Below are positions 39,401-47,375 of a stretch of 64,000 nucleotides of DNA, one piece after another (within the stretch, counting starts at the first letter, position 1; each line of letters opens with the position of its first letter). Both the position numbers and the translations under genes were made by a program. The DNA comes from Phenylobacterium sp. (lineage in GTDB: Bacteria > Pseudomonadota > Alphaproteobacteria > Caulobacterales > Caulobacteraceae). Location of the stretch: contig NZ_SCVD01000021.1 in the NCBI RefSeq assembly GCF_004297125.1, forward strand, positions 337,950-401,949. Reading direction: 5' to 3'. The notes beneath the pieces are model-generated. The model did not search any database. It was not told where the DNA came from and saw only the letters and a list, made by a program, of their open reading frames with translations.

Positions 39401-39619
39401 CAGACCCTTCATCTTCTGCTCGATGACCTGAGTTACGCTGTCCTCGACCGTCTTGGCCGAGGCGCCGGGGTAGACGGCCTGGATCGCCACCTGGGGGAGC
39501 GCGATGTCGGGATACTGGGCGATCGGCAGTGTGCGGATGGCGAGCGCGCCGGCCATCATGATCACGATGGCGACGACCCAGGCGAAGATCGGCCGGTCGA
39601 TGAAGAAGCGTGACAGCAT
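36470..39619 (-). CDS. RND multidrug efflux pump (AcrB/MexB type, HAE1)
   Basis: A 1049-residue inner-membrane proton/drug antiporter, normal AcrB length. N-terminus [42 protein letters not shown] is diagnostic. Proton-relay residues sit in helix 4 ([16 protein letters not shown]: the Asp pair) and helix 10 ([16 protein letters not shown]: the Lys). Porter domains contain [16 protein letters not shown] and the G-loop region [12 protein letters not shown]. Twelve helices are evident in two repeats. It lies nine bases after the adaptor gene. Substrates are probably hydrophobic or amphiphilic toxicants; the exact range cannot be read. Confidence 0.95.
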   Translation of the reverse strand: MLSRFFIDRPIFAWVVAIVIMMAGALAIRTLPIAQYPDIALPQVAIQAVYPGASAKTVEDSVTQVIEQKMKGLDGLEYISSSSDSSGAATVTLTFEGGTDIDIAQVQVQNKLQTAVALLPQEVQQQGLSVVKSTRNFLMVVALYATDGKASNSDLADYLAAKLQDPISRVDGVGDTQLFGAQYAMRIWLDPDKLASRSLTPADVIAAIRAQNAQVSAGQLGGTPSTPGTVLNATISAQSRLQTPAQFEQIILKDTGGGTHVYLRDVARVELGAENYNSLAKYNGKSAAGLAIKLAPGGNALDTAEAVKAQVAELSKAFPPGIGYEIPVDSTPFVKQSIEEVVKTLAEAVLLVFLVMFLFLQNWRATLIPTIAVPVVLLGTFGVLAVFGYSINTLTMFGLVLAIGLLVDDAIVVVENVERVMSEEGLSPKEATRKSMDEITGALIGVALVLAAVFVPMAFFGGSQGVIYRQFSITLVSAMSLSILVALVLTPALCATLLKPVGKEHEASKRGFFGWFNRNFDHASHRYQEQVRRILGKSGRWIAVYGAILLVMALLFLRLPSAFLPEEDQGTIYTLVQLPPGATEERTQAVLKQVADHYLKDEAESVEAVFTVSGFSFAGAGQNAGIAFVRMKDFEERKAADRKVQAVAQRAMGKFSQIRDAMVFAVVPPAVPELGNASGFDFQLQDTGGVGHEALMAARNQLLGMAGQDPKLAGVRPNGQDDTPEFAIDVDQAKAGAMGLTTADINATLSTALGGSYVNDFMDRGRVKKVFVQADAPFRMKPEDLDRWYVRNAAGQMAPFSAFASSHWTIGSPRLERYNGLPAVNIQGAPAPGQSSGQAMQAMEAIAAKLPPGIGYEWTGLSLQEREAGAQAPALYAISIIVVFLLLAALYESWSIPLAVILVIPLGVVGALLATSLRGLSNDIYFQVGLLTTMGLAAKNAILIVEFAKDRFEAGAPLVEATLEAVRIRLRPIIMTSLAFMFGVLPLAISNGPGSSSQHAIGTGVIGGMLSAVMLAIFFVPLFFVLVQRHLGRRVDPEAPPAAVPHEAV

Positions 39620-39628
39620 GGCGGGCCC

Positions 39629-40762
39629 CTAGCGCGCCGCGCCGATGATGGCGGGTTTCACGGCGACGCCCGGCCGCACCTTCTGCAGCCCCTCGACGAT
39701 GACCCGCTCGCCGGCCTTGAGGCCGGCGGTCACCAGCCACTTGTCGCCGACGGTGCGAGAGACCGAGATAGGCCGCAGCTGGGCCTTGCCGCCCGCGTCC
39801 ACCACATAGACCGTGGCCGAGCCCTTGGGATCGCGGCTGACCGCGGCCAGGGGGACGAGGATGGCCGAGGTCGCCACGCCCTGTTCGAGCTGCGCGCGGA
39901 CGTAGAGGCCGGGCAGCAGGGCGCCATCGGGATTGGGGAAGACCGCCCGCAGGCCGACCGAGCCGGTGCCCTCGTCCACCGTGATGTCCGAGAACGCTAG
40001 CGTGCCCGCGATCGGATAGGTCGACCCGTCCTCCAGGATCAGCCGGACCTTGGCCGAGCTCGGCGCCTTCACGTCGCCCGTGGCCATGGCGCGGCGCAGC
40101 TTCAGCAGCTCCGCCGCCGACTGGGTGACGTCCACATAGATCTTGCCGAGGTCCTGGACCGTGGCCAGGGCGGTCGCCTGGTTGGCGGTGACCAGGGCGC
40201 CTGGCGTTACGGAAGACTTTCCGATCCGGCCGGAGATCGGCGCGCGGACCTGGGTGTAGTCGAGATTGATGCGCGCCTGCTGCACAGCGGCGCGCTGGGC
40301 CTGTACGTTCGCGGCGGCGGATTGGGCCGCGGACTGGGCGTCGTCGTTGTCCTGCTTACTCACCGCGTTGATGGCGACCAGCTCCCGGTAGCGGTCGGCC
40401 TTGAGTTTCGCCGAGGTGGCGGTTGCCTGGGCCTGGGCGAGCGCGGCGTTGGCGCTGTCGAGGCTGGCGCGGTAGATCGCCGGGTCGATCTGGTACAGGG
40501 GCTGGCCCGCGCGGACGGTGGAGCCCTCCTGGAACAGCCGGGCCTTGACCACGCCGTTCACCTGCGGGCGCACCTCGGACACCAGCGAAGCGGATGTCCG
40601 TCCGCTCAGCTCCATCGTCAGGTTCACAGGCTCGGTGCGGAGGACGACCACACCGACGGCCGCGGGGGCGTTCGGGTCCGGACCGGCCGGGGCCTTCGCC
40701 CCGCATGCAGACAGGAGGAGCGCCAGCGCAATCGCCGCGCCGGAGAGGATCGATCTGGGCAT
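39629..40762 (-). CDS. RND periplasmic adaptor (AcrA/MexA type)
   Basis: A 377-residue lipoprotein adaptor: MPRSILSGAAIALALLLSACG, lipid-modified Cys 20. Lipoyl halves LVSEVRPQVNGVVKARLFQEGSTVRAGQPLYQID and INLDYTQVRAPISGRIGKSSVTPGALV flank a coiled-coil hairpin. A beta-barrel and membrane-proximal domain follows (LVPLAAVSRDPKGSATVYVVD). Start ATG 40762 has AGG six bases upstream and is the first gene of the operon. A divergent TetR gene starts 156 bases away, with a perfect 16-bp palindrome between. It links the pump to the OprM-type channel. Confidence 0.93.
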   Translation of the reverse strand: MPRSILSGAAIALALLLSACGAKAPAGPDPNAPAAVGVVVLRTEPVNLTMELSGRTSASLVSEVRPQVNGVVKARLFQEGSTVRAGQPLYQIDPAIYRASLDSANAALAQAQATATSAKLKADRYRELVAINAVSKQDNDDAQSAAQSAAANVQAQRAAVQQARINLDYTQVRAPISGRIGKSSVTPGALVTANQATALATVQDLGKIYVDVTQSAAELLKLRRAMATGDVKAPSSAKVRLILEDGSTYPIAGTLAFSDITVDEGTGSVGLRAVFPNPDGALLPGLYVRAQLEQGVATSAILVPLAAVSRDPKGSATVYVVDAGGKAQLRPISVSRTVGDKWLVTAGLKAGERVIVEGLQKVRPGVAVKPAIIGAAR

Positions 40763-40799
40763 CCAACACCTGGAAAACAGGGATACTCGGGCGCAGGTC

Positions 40800-40842
40800 T
40801 TGACAATTCCGGCCCGGAAACTACAAGAATGAACGTTCATTC
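40800..40842 (+). promoter_or_regulatory. tetR promoter and 16-bp operator of the RND operon
   Basis: Rightward -35 TTGACA (40800-40805) and -10 TACAAG (40822-40827) are 16 bases apart. The perfect palindrome GAATGAACGTTCATTC (40827-40842) begins at the last base of the -10 and faces both the tetR gene and the efflux operon. The half-site GAATGAAC is typical of AcrR-like repressor sites. Confidence 0.75.
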
Positions 40843-40918
40843 GCGGTCGCTGCCTAAATGAGCGCCTGCCAGAAGTCAATCCACCGCGGCCTGACCTGCG
40901 GCTCACGACAGGATCCCT

Positions 40919-41536
40919 ATGGCGGAGGCCGCCCCAAAGCGGATGGATGCGGAAGCGCGGCGGCAACAGATCGTCGACGCGGCCTCCGACTGCGCACGCC
41001 GATTCGGCTTTCATGGGTCCAGCATGGCTGAGATCGCCCAGGCCGCCGCCCTGAGTGTCGGGCAGATCTATCGCTACTTCGAGAACAAGGAAGCGATCAT
41101 CGCAGCCATCGTCGCGCGCGACATGGCCGAGATGCGCGACAGGTACTCCGAACTGAAGGACGGCGGTGCGCCCGTTCTGGAGGCGATCCTGACCAAGTGC
41201 TCGTCCGCTCTTGACGATCTGTACGAGGTCGATCGCGCGGCCCTGACCCTGGAGGTCGTCGCGGAGGCCGCTCGCAATCCCAAGGTCGGCGCCATCCTCC
41301 GGGCGGCAGACGCTGAAGAACGCGAAATGCAGCACGAACTGTTCCGTGCCGTCATTCCCGCCGGATGCAACGAAGCGGAGCTCGTAGCCCGGTGCGAAGT
41401 GATCAGCATGCTGTTCGAGGGCATGACGATGCGGGGTGTGAACAACCCCGACGGCGATCGGCAGGCCATCGCCCGCGTACTGCGCTCGACTCTCCGGCAT
41501 CTGCTGGCCGAGCCATGCGGCGACCGCGTGTCCTGA
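40919..41536 (+). CDS. TetR/AcrR repressor of the RND efflux operon
   Basis: A 205-residue regulator; ATG 40919 follows AGGATC. The HTH is RRQQIVDAASDCARRFGFHGSSMAEIAQAAALSVGQIYRYFENKEAIIAAIV. The C-terminal part (ALTLEVVAEAARNPKVGAILR) is the variable ligand domain. Divergent orientation and the perfect palindrome over its promoter make local repression of the efflux operon and of itself very likely. The inducer is unknown, usually a pump substrate. Confidence 0.9.
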   Translation: MAEAAPKRMDAEARRQQIVDAASDCARRFGFHGSSMAEIAQAAALSVGQIYRYFENKEAIIAAIVARDMAEMRDRYSELKDGGAPVLEAILTKCSSALDDLYEVDRAALTLEVVAEAARNPKVGAILRAADAEEREMQHELFRAVIPAGCNEAELVARCEVISMLFEGMTMRGVNNPDGDRQAIARVLRSTLRHLLAEPCGDRVS

Positions 41537-41705
41537 CGATCAACGTCAGATCTTTGGGCGTCACCTTCCAGATGACTGTTGGGACCGGCTCAAGATCTCA
41601 TGCCCCTGCGTAGGCGTCTCCCGTAGCGCTGATGAACCGCGGGATGCGAGCGTCATCATCGGGCAGGCCGAGGAAGGTGGCTTCGCGAAAAGCTCGCGCG
41701 GGGTC

Positions 41706-41961
41706 GTGACCGATGTGTCGCGGTTCGAGACATCCCATGCCCTTTCGCCGCCCCAGAAGGAGTTCAACCGCCTGTTCGACGAACTTGGCTCCGGCTGGGA
41801 GTCCTTTTGCGGGCCTGTGGACGGCGCCGAGCATGAACGTGGCGGACATCAAGGATGGCTCGAGTTCACGCGTCGAACTGCCGGGCCTTCGCGCGGGATC
41901 TCCCGCTCGACCTATTCTGCCGCACAACGTCGAGCGCGCCGAAATTGCGGCGATCCTTTGA
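41706..41961 (+). pseudogene. Hsp20 chaperone remnant
   Basis: The frame reads MTDVSRFETSHALSPPQKEFNRLFDELGSGWESFCGPVDGA, an Hsp20 N-terminus, and in another frame APSMNVADIKDG followed by VELPGL, the first strands of the alpha-crystallin domain. After about 41890 homology is lost. At least two frameshifts and loss of the 3' half make it a dead gene. It is of a different Hsp20 subtype from the gene at 13-438. Confidence 0.65.
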
Positions 41962-42036
41962 GCGATTGAGTCGAGGGAAGACCCCGAAGTCTCGATTAGG
42001 TATGTTCTAGCGATCATTGATCGGACGGGGGCGGAC

Positions 42037-43332
42037 ATGAAGGGTGACTTCGGGCGGAAGTCTCGTCCATGGGTCGTCGTCGCATGGGCGGTCGCATTGC
42101 TCACGCCCGTCGGCGCCGTCGCACTTCCGTTGACCAGTCTTAAGGATCAGGGTCTTGACGCGGCCTTTGGCAGCTATGCCCCACGCGGCGACTGTGCTCG
42201 AGAGCCCCGCATCACCCTCGACGAGACCGGTTTCACCTTTCGCGCCGATGGCCGCATGTTGCAGAGCCGGAGGTTCGAACGCGCCTTCTCGTACATGGGC
42301 CCAAGCTACGAAGGCATCAGCGCGGTGTTCTTCCCGTTTCCGGTGAGCAACAGCAATTTCGGCCCGGTGATCATGATTGTGAACGCCGACGAGAAGCCCG
42401 GCCTGATCCGTCTAGAAGCCGATGTGGCGCCCGGGCAGCGGCTCGACCCCTTCCACGGCGCCCTGACCAGGGCGGCTCCCTATCTTCGGTGCGGGGGCGC
42501 GGCGAAGGCGCCTCCTTCGCGTCCCGCAGACAAGGCGCCCAGCGCGCCTGCGAGGGCGTCCGCGCCGCCGGATTGGGGGAATCTGTCGTCCTTCGTCGAT
42601 GATTACAGCGCCAATATCGCCCTTTTCGGCGCAGGTCCGATAGCGGCGGCGATCCGCGCTCAGTTGGGTGGTAAGACGACCGCGCTGCAGAAGAACCTGT
42701 CGGTGGCGACCCCTTTGAAGCGACAGGGATCGGCCTTCTACCTCTCCGGCAATGCGCCCCACCAGGGCGGTATGGAACAGGCCTACGTCCTGCTGGATAC
42801 GAGCCGGCGCGCCGTGCAGGTCGGGCTGTGGGAACGCGGCAAGTTGAGCGTTTATTCGCCGCCAGGCCGCAGACTCGCGCCGCCCGCGGATATCCAAACG
42901 CTGTTGAACAACAGCCCACCCGAAGACGCCGTCGCAGCTCCCGGGACCCCCTGGGAGGTTGTGCCGGTGCAACGTCGCCCCCCCATGGCCTATGTGGATG
43001 TGGCGGCCTCCCCGAACATCAAGTCTTTCAGCCTGTTCTGCGACAACGGGCGGCCGATGATATCGATGCTGCTGAACAGGCCATCGACCCGGCCCTCAGT
43101 CACGGTGACCTGGAATTTCGCGCGCGGCCTCGTCAACATCCCGATGAGCCGGGGCAACGGGGAGGGGACGTTCTGGCAGGCCAATCTGACTGGTTCACCC
43201 CTGCTACCGACGCTACTGCGGCAATCTGGACCGGTCTATCTGCGCATAAACGGCCAGATGGAAGGGGAGGCGTCTCTGGTGGGGGCCTCCGCCGCTGTCA
43301 GGACCGCCTTGGGATCGTGCCAGAGGTTCTGA
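42037..43332 (+). CDS. exported hypothetical protein
   Basis: A 431-residue protein with a signal peptide (residues 1-29, VGAVALP) and no further membrane segment, probably periplasmic. The N-terminal domain (30-150) contains two Cys (GDCAREP, LRCGGA) and a strand FTFRADGRMLQSRRFERAF. A Pro/Ala linker (about 152-178) leads to a second domain of about 250 residues with NIKSFSLFCDNGRPMISMLLNRPS and VTVTWNFARGLVNIPM, ending ALGSCQRF. The C-terminal domain looks like a beta-rich substrate or matrix-binding fold, but I do not recognise it. GGGGG stands five bases before the ATG. Confidence 0.65.
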   Translation: MKGDFGRKSRPWVVVAWAVALLTPVGAVALPLTSLKDQGLDAAFGSYAPRGDCAREPRITLDETGFTFRADGRMLQSRRFERAFSYMGPSYEGISAVFFPFPVSNSNFGPVIMIVNADEKPGLIRLEADVAPGQRLDPFHGALTRAAPYLRCGGAAKAPPSRPADKAPSAPARASAPPDWGNLSSFVDDYSANIALFGAGPIAAAIRAQLGGKTTALQKNLSVATPLKRQGSAFYLSGNAPHQGGMEQAYVLLDTSRRAVQVGLWERGKLSVYSPPGRRLAPPADIQTLLNNSPPEDAVAAPGTPWEVVPVQRRPPMAYVDVAASPNIKSFSLFCDNGRPMISMLLNRPSTRPSVTVTWNFARGLVNIPMSRGNGEGTFWQANLTGSPLLPTLLRQSGPVYLRINGQMEGEASLVGASAAVRTALGSCQRF

Positions 43333-43768
43333 TCGCGTGCGAACGGATCAAGAAGTTGCAGTTCCGCGGCTGGTTCGCATGGAGCGTGGCGGCGAACTCG
43401 ATGGCATATGCTGCCTACGCTTCCGATAACGCCCGACGTGCATCATGAAGCTCAATGGTCACATCGCCAATCGTCTGGGCGGCCGCGAAAGTCGGGGCCT
43501 CGCCCAAAGGAGTACTGAGCTGGGCCTCAAGCCGGCGCCAAACACCCCTTAGGCCGCGGCCGAGAAGGCTATCGTATTCAAGCTTAGCGGAATACACTCT
43601 CCGCGCGAACGTAAGCGAGACACTGCCGATCATCCCAAACTCTTGGAACATTGCGGGCCTGCAGACTTGGCGTCCGATGGCGGCGGAATTCACGGGGGTT
43701 TGAACACAGAAGGGTAGCAGCCCTGGTTTCCAAGCGCCAGGAACCAAGCTTCAGCGTTGCCGTTAAGT
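43333..43768. other. 436-base gap with one doubtful leftward frame
   Basis: A leftward frame 43415-43651 (79 residues, starting MFQEFGMIGSVSLTFARRVY) has a possible AGG site and plausible composition but no known relatives to me. Nothing else is seen. Confidence 0.3.
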
Positions 43769-44424
43769 ATGTCAGCAGCAGACCCGCGACCAGGCGCGCC
43801 CGCGAAACTTCGAACCGGAAAACTTGAATGCGGACTTTTCAGCTGGGTTCTTGCAATGTTGGTTATTCAGGTCATGACCCTATCGGGTCGTGCGTCGGCA
43901 CAGCGCAATCTGCGGCATCGGAGCCTAACTCAAAAGACCGAACGACCGCCGAACGGCCCCTGACCTCTTCGGAAGCGAGCCGGGAAAGCCTGGAGGGAGC
44001 GGTGACGTCGCCGCTTCGTGATTCGAACTTGATCAAATCCGACATTCCGCCAGTCCTCCTGCAGGCTGTCGCTAATCCCTACTCACGATCGGCTCAGCGC
44101 AGCTGCGCGACGCTGCGAAAGGAAGTTATCGACCTCAACCAAGTCCTTGGGGATGACTTCGACGAGCCTGAGCGGAATGAGCGCGGCGATGACCGGAACG
44201 GGGCATATGGCGTCGTCGCCAGCATCGTCTCGGATGTCATCCCAATGCGCAGTTGGATCAGAAAGCTATCCGGCGCGGAGCGGCGTGACCGCCAAGTTCA
44301 AGAGGCCATCGCCGCCGGAATTGCGCGCCGAAGCTACTTGAAAGGGATCGGCCAAGCGCGTGGCTGCAAGCGGCCCGCCTCGGCGCGCACGATCGTCACC
44401 ACACCGCCGGCCGTGAAGCCCTAG
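43769..44424 (+). pseudogene. secreted two-cysteine protein, copy A, frameshift after the signal peptide
   Basis: The 5' frame gives a signal peptide (GLFSWVLAMLVIQVMTLSGRASAQ). Near 43901-43912 the frame changes. The second frame carries the mature protein (TAERPLTSSEASRESLEGAVTSPLRDSNLIK... RSCATLRKEVIDLNQVLGDDFDEP... YGVVASIVSDVIPMRSWIRKLSGAERRDRQVQEAIAAGIARRSYLKGIGQARGCKRP). The copy at 62813-63421 has both parts in one frame, which shows what the intact gene looks like. An internal ATG at 43828 could give an unexported product. It is followed four bases later by the patatin gene. Function unknown. Confidence 0.75.
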
Positions 44425-44428
44425 CCGG

Positions 44429-45562
44429 ATGAGGCGGCTTTTCCGTGCGCTGGCGCTGTCGGCGCTCCTGCTCGGGGGCTGCCAGACGCTTCCTCGTGTG
44501 CCGTATGGACTCGAAATGCTTCATGCGGCGAGTCCCAGCTACCGCTACGATTTCCTCGAACCCGATACCCGCGCCCGCTTCGTTCACGAGTTCGGGCGCG
44601 TGCAGCGCGAGCAAGCTGGCGACATTCAGCTTCTCGCCCTGTCGGGCGGCGGGGCCAACGGCGCTTATGGCGCGGGCGTTATGTACGGGTGGAGCCAGCG
44701 CGGCGACAGACCCGCATTCTCAGTTGTGACCGGCGTCAGCGCTGGGGCGTTGATCGCGCCTTTCGTCTTCGCGGGACCAGCCTTCGATCCGGCCCTTCGA
44801 GAGGCGTTTACGGATGGCCGCTCGAAGAACCTACTTCGGTCGCGGGGCCTCGGCGCATTGTTTCGGCCGGGTGTTTTCAAGCCGGAACCGTTGAGAAAAC
44901 TCATCACCGACAGTGTTACGCCCGCCCTCATCGAGGCTGTAGCAAAAGAACACCGAAAGGGCCGGCGGCTCTTCGTCGCGACGACCAGCCTCGATACGCA
45001 GACCCAGGTGGTGTGGGACATGGGGGCCCTCGCGCAGCATAGAGACCCCGCCTCGCGTCTGCTTTTTCAAAACATCCTCATCGCATCATCGAGTGTTCCA
45101 GGCGTGTTTCCGCCGGTGTTGCTGACCGTCGAACGAGACGGGCACGCTGTTTCTGAACTCCACGCGGACGGAGGCACGGTGGCCAATTTCTTCGTCGCGC
45201 CGCAAGCTCTGCTCGCGGCTCCGACCCCTTCTACGGGCGCGGCGCATATCTTCATTCTGCTGAACAGCCGGACCACGCCCCGGTTTGTCGTCGTGCCGGT
45301 GGGTGGGCTCAAGATCGTCGCGCGTAGCTTCGACACTATGCTGAAATCCCTCACGGTCTCCGAGATTACCAATGTGAAGCTTGCCGCAAGCGAAAAGGGC
45401 CTCAAATTGGCGGTTGGAGAAATCCCGGACGAGTTGGACGAGAACTTTCTCGACTTCACCCAAGCCCACATGAATGCGCTTTTCTCCGCCGGCCAGCAGC
45501 GGGGGGCCGCCGGGACGGCGTTTCGGTTGATCGCCGGGACGACGGCTGCCACGCCACCCTAA
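44429..45562 (+). CDS. patatin-like phospholipase lipoprotein, copy A
   Basis: A 377-residue lipoprotein (lipobox LLGGC, Cys 18) with a patatin hydrolase domain. The oxyanion motif SGGGANGAYGAG is at 72-83, the nucleophile GVSAG with Ser 104, and the catalytic Asp in HADGG (Asp 247). These are the complete Ser-Asp dyad of patatin/ExoU-type lipid acyl hydrolases. The protein should act on phospholipid acyl esters at the periplasmic or outer-membrane face. It follows the small secreted protein by four bases, a pairing repeated at 61664-63421. It begins MRRLFRALAL with ATG 44429. The substrate and the role of the partner are unknown. Confidence 0.88.
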   Translation: MRRLFRALALSALLLGGCQTLPRVPYGLEMLHAASPSYRYDFLEPDTRARFVHEFGRVQREQAGDIQLLALSGGGANGAYGAGVMYGWSQRGDRPAFSVVTGVSAGALIAPFVFAGPAFDPALREAFTDGRSKNLLRSRGLGALFRPGVFKPEPLRKLITDSVTPALIEAVAKEHRKGRRLFVATTSLDTQTQVVWDMGALAQHRDPASRLLFQNILIASSSVPGVFPPVLLTVERDGHAVSELHADGGTVANFFVAPQALLAAPTPSTGAAHIFILLNSRTTPRFVVVPVGGLKIVARSFDTMLKSLTVSEITNVKLAASEKGLKLAVGEIPDELDENFLDFTQAHMNALFSAGQQRGAAGTAFRLIAGTTAATPP

Positions 45563-45618
45563 CCGACATGCGTCAGGCGTCATGAGACCCCAAAGTCGCG
45601 GCGATAGCCTGGCCTCAA

Positions 45619-45975
45619 CTACACCCCCGAATAGGATTTGATCGCACAAACCAGACGAAAATCGCCGTCAAGCGCTGGCTGAGACCGCCCGTTGTTCTTC
45701 AGCTTTGCCGAGGCCCAGGTCCCGATCCAGGCCGGATAGTGTGCTTGGTCTATGGCCGGTTGGCGCGCGTCGGTGGCGGCATCCCGAGCGGCGGCCTCGC
45801 TCGTATGACCCTCAGGCGCTCGCAGATCGCGCCGGACTGTTAGGCGTGGGGTCTTTGTCTCTCGGGGGCGGCGACCGCCAGCTTCCTTGCCCAGCCCCTG
45901 GTGAAACATCAAGCGGACGCCTGCGTCGGAATCCGCATCGGCTGAAGAAGCGCCGATCAGGCCGGGCGGCGCCAA
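45619..45975 (-). CDS. possible small basic protein
   Basis: A 118-residue frame following the outer-membrane factor gene on the same strand; its first 19 bases overlap the end of that gene. The C-terminal part (QAHYPAWIGTWASAKLKNNGRSQPALDGDFRLVCAIKSYSGV) looks protein-like and could be a secreted or soluble domain, but I recognise no family. A shorter start at MFHQGLGKE is possible. Listed as tentative. Confidence 0.35.
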   Translation of the reverse strand: MAPPGLIGASSADADSDAGVRLMFHQGLGKEAGGRRPRETKTPRLTVRRDLRAPEGHTSEAAARDAATDARQPAIDQAHYPAWIGTWASAKLKNNGRSQPALDGDFRLVCAIKSYSGV

Positions 45976-47375
45976 TCGGCGGCGGAGGCCACGAACAGAG
46001 CCGCTAGGGCGCGACGCAGGCTGGCCTGCGCGTCAATGAAAGCCAGCTTCGCGCGCTGCGATTGACGCTGGGCGTCCAGCACCGAGAGCAAGGACCCGGC
46101 GCCGTTCTGATAGGCGAGGTTGGCGAGGCGCGCGTTTTCGTCCGCCGCCTGCGAGGCGTGGGCCTGAGCTTCGGCCAGGGCCTGGCCCTGGGCCGCCGCT
46201 TGCAACAGATCGGCGACTTGCACGAAGGCGACCAGCACGGTTTGCCTGTATTCCGCCAGCGCTTGGTCGCGGGCCGCCACGGCGGCCTTCTTTTCCGCCC
46301 GGAGCTGGCCGCTGTGGAAGATCGGCAGGCTGAGCGCCGGGCCGATCACCCAGCCGCCACTCTCGTAGTTGAATACGTCGCTGGGCTTCAGCGCGCTAAG
46401 CGTGAAATCCGGGGTCAGACGCAGCTGCGGATAGAGGGCGGCGGTGGTCACGCCGATGTCGGCCGTGGCGGCCTGCAGGCGCGCTTCGGCCGCTAGAATG
46501 TCCGGACGGCGGCGAACCAGTTCCGAGGGCATGCCGAGCGGGACGGCGGCTGGCACGGCGATGGACGCCAGGTCGATGTCCGGCGCGATCCAATCGCCCG
46601 GAGCCTCCCCCGCCAGCAGCGCCAGCGCATGTCGCGCCGTAGCCAGTTTAGACCGCAGCGGAGGCAACCGCGCCTCGTCTTCCGCCAACTGCGCCTGCGC
46701 CGTGACAACGGCCGCGCGCGGCGTGCCGCCGTCCTCGACGGCTCGGCGGGTCATTTCCACGTTGCGGCGGCTGTCGGCAATCATCTGCTCCGAAGCCGCG
46801 ATCTGCTCACGAAGCGCGGCGACGTCGATGGCGCGCAGCACGACCTCGCCGCTGAGCGTGAGGTAGGCCGCCTCGCCCCGGGCCGCCAGCGCCGCGGCCT
46901 GAGCCTCGGCGCTTTCGATGCGGCGCCGCCCGCCGCCGAACAGATCGAAATCGAATGAGGCCGAAGCGCCGATTGAGTAGAGCGAGATCGTCGGGCTGGG
47001 GAAGCCTTCGATGCCGAACGAGGCGGTGTTGACGCGCTCGCGCTCCGCTCTCGCATGGCCGTCGACCTGCACGCCCGCGGCGCCGCGCACGGCGCTGGCG
47101 TTGGCGCGGGCGCGGGCCAGCGACGCATCGGCCGCGGCCAGGGTCTGATTCTGCGAAACCGCCTCGTCGACCAGGGCGTCGATCTGTGCCGACCCGAAGG
47201 CGGTCCACCATCGCGCCGGCGCCGCATGCGGATCGAGAGTCAGGCCGGGCGCCGCATCGCCCGCCATTGCGTATTTCGCGGTCTGTGGTGGACCCGGCGG
47301 TTCGAAGTCCGGACCGACTGTCGCGCAACCAAAGAGGGCCCCGGACGCCAAGAGACAGAAAAGGCTTCTAAGCAT
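45957..47375 (-). CDS. NodT-type outer-membrane channel of the EmrAB operon
   Basis: A 472-residue outer-membrane efflux lipoprotein (signal ends ALFGC, Cys 17). Both efflux repeats are present: SQNQTLAAADASLARARANASAVRG and DFDLFGGGRRRIESAEAQAAALAARGEAAY; then AATADIGVTTAALYPQLRLTPDF and LSLPIFHSGQLRAEKKAAVAARDQALAEYRQTVLVAFVQVADLL. The start overlaps the MFS pump gene by eight bases. It completes an EmrA-EmrB-channel set able to span both membranes. Confidence 0.9.
   Translation of the reverse strand: MLRSLFCLLASGALFGCATVGPDFEPPGPPQTAKYAMAGDAAPGLTLDPHAAPARWWTAFGSAQIDALVDEAVSQNQTLAAADASLARARANASAVRGAAGVQVDGHARAERERVNTASFGIEGFPSPTISLYSIGASASFDFDLFGGGRRRIESAEAQAAALAARGEAAYLTLSGEVVLRAIDVAALREQIAASEQMIADSRRNVEMTRRAVEDGGTPRAAVVTAQAQLAEDEARLPPLRSKLATARHALALLAGEAPGDWIAPDIDLASIAVPAAVPLGMPSELVRRRPDILAAEARLQAATADIGVTTAALYPQLRLTPDFTLSALKPSDVFNYESGGWVIGPALSLPIFHSGQLRAEKKAAVAARDQALAEYRQTVLVAFVQVADLLQAAAQGQALAEAQAHASQAADENARLANLAYQNGAGSLLSVLDAQRQSQRAKLAFIDAQASLRRALAALFVASAADWRRPA

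Noticed and set aside
37833..39740. Leftward 635-codon frame inside the RND pump gene
   Set aside because: It is offset from the AcrB frame and has only Arg/Gly/Pro-rich sequence; all pump motifs are in the other frame.
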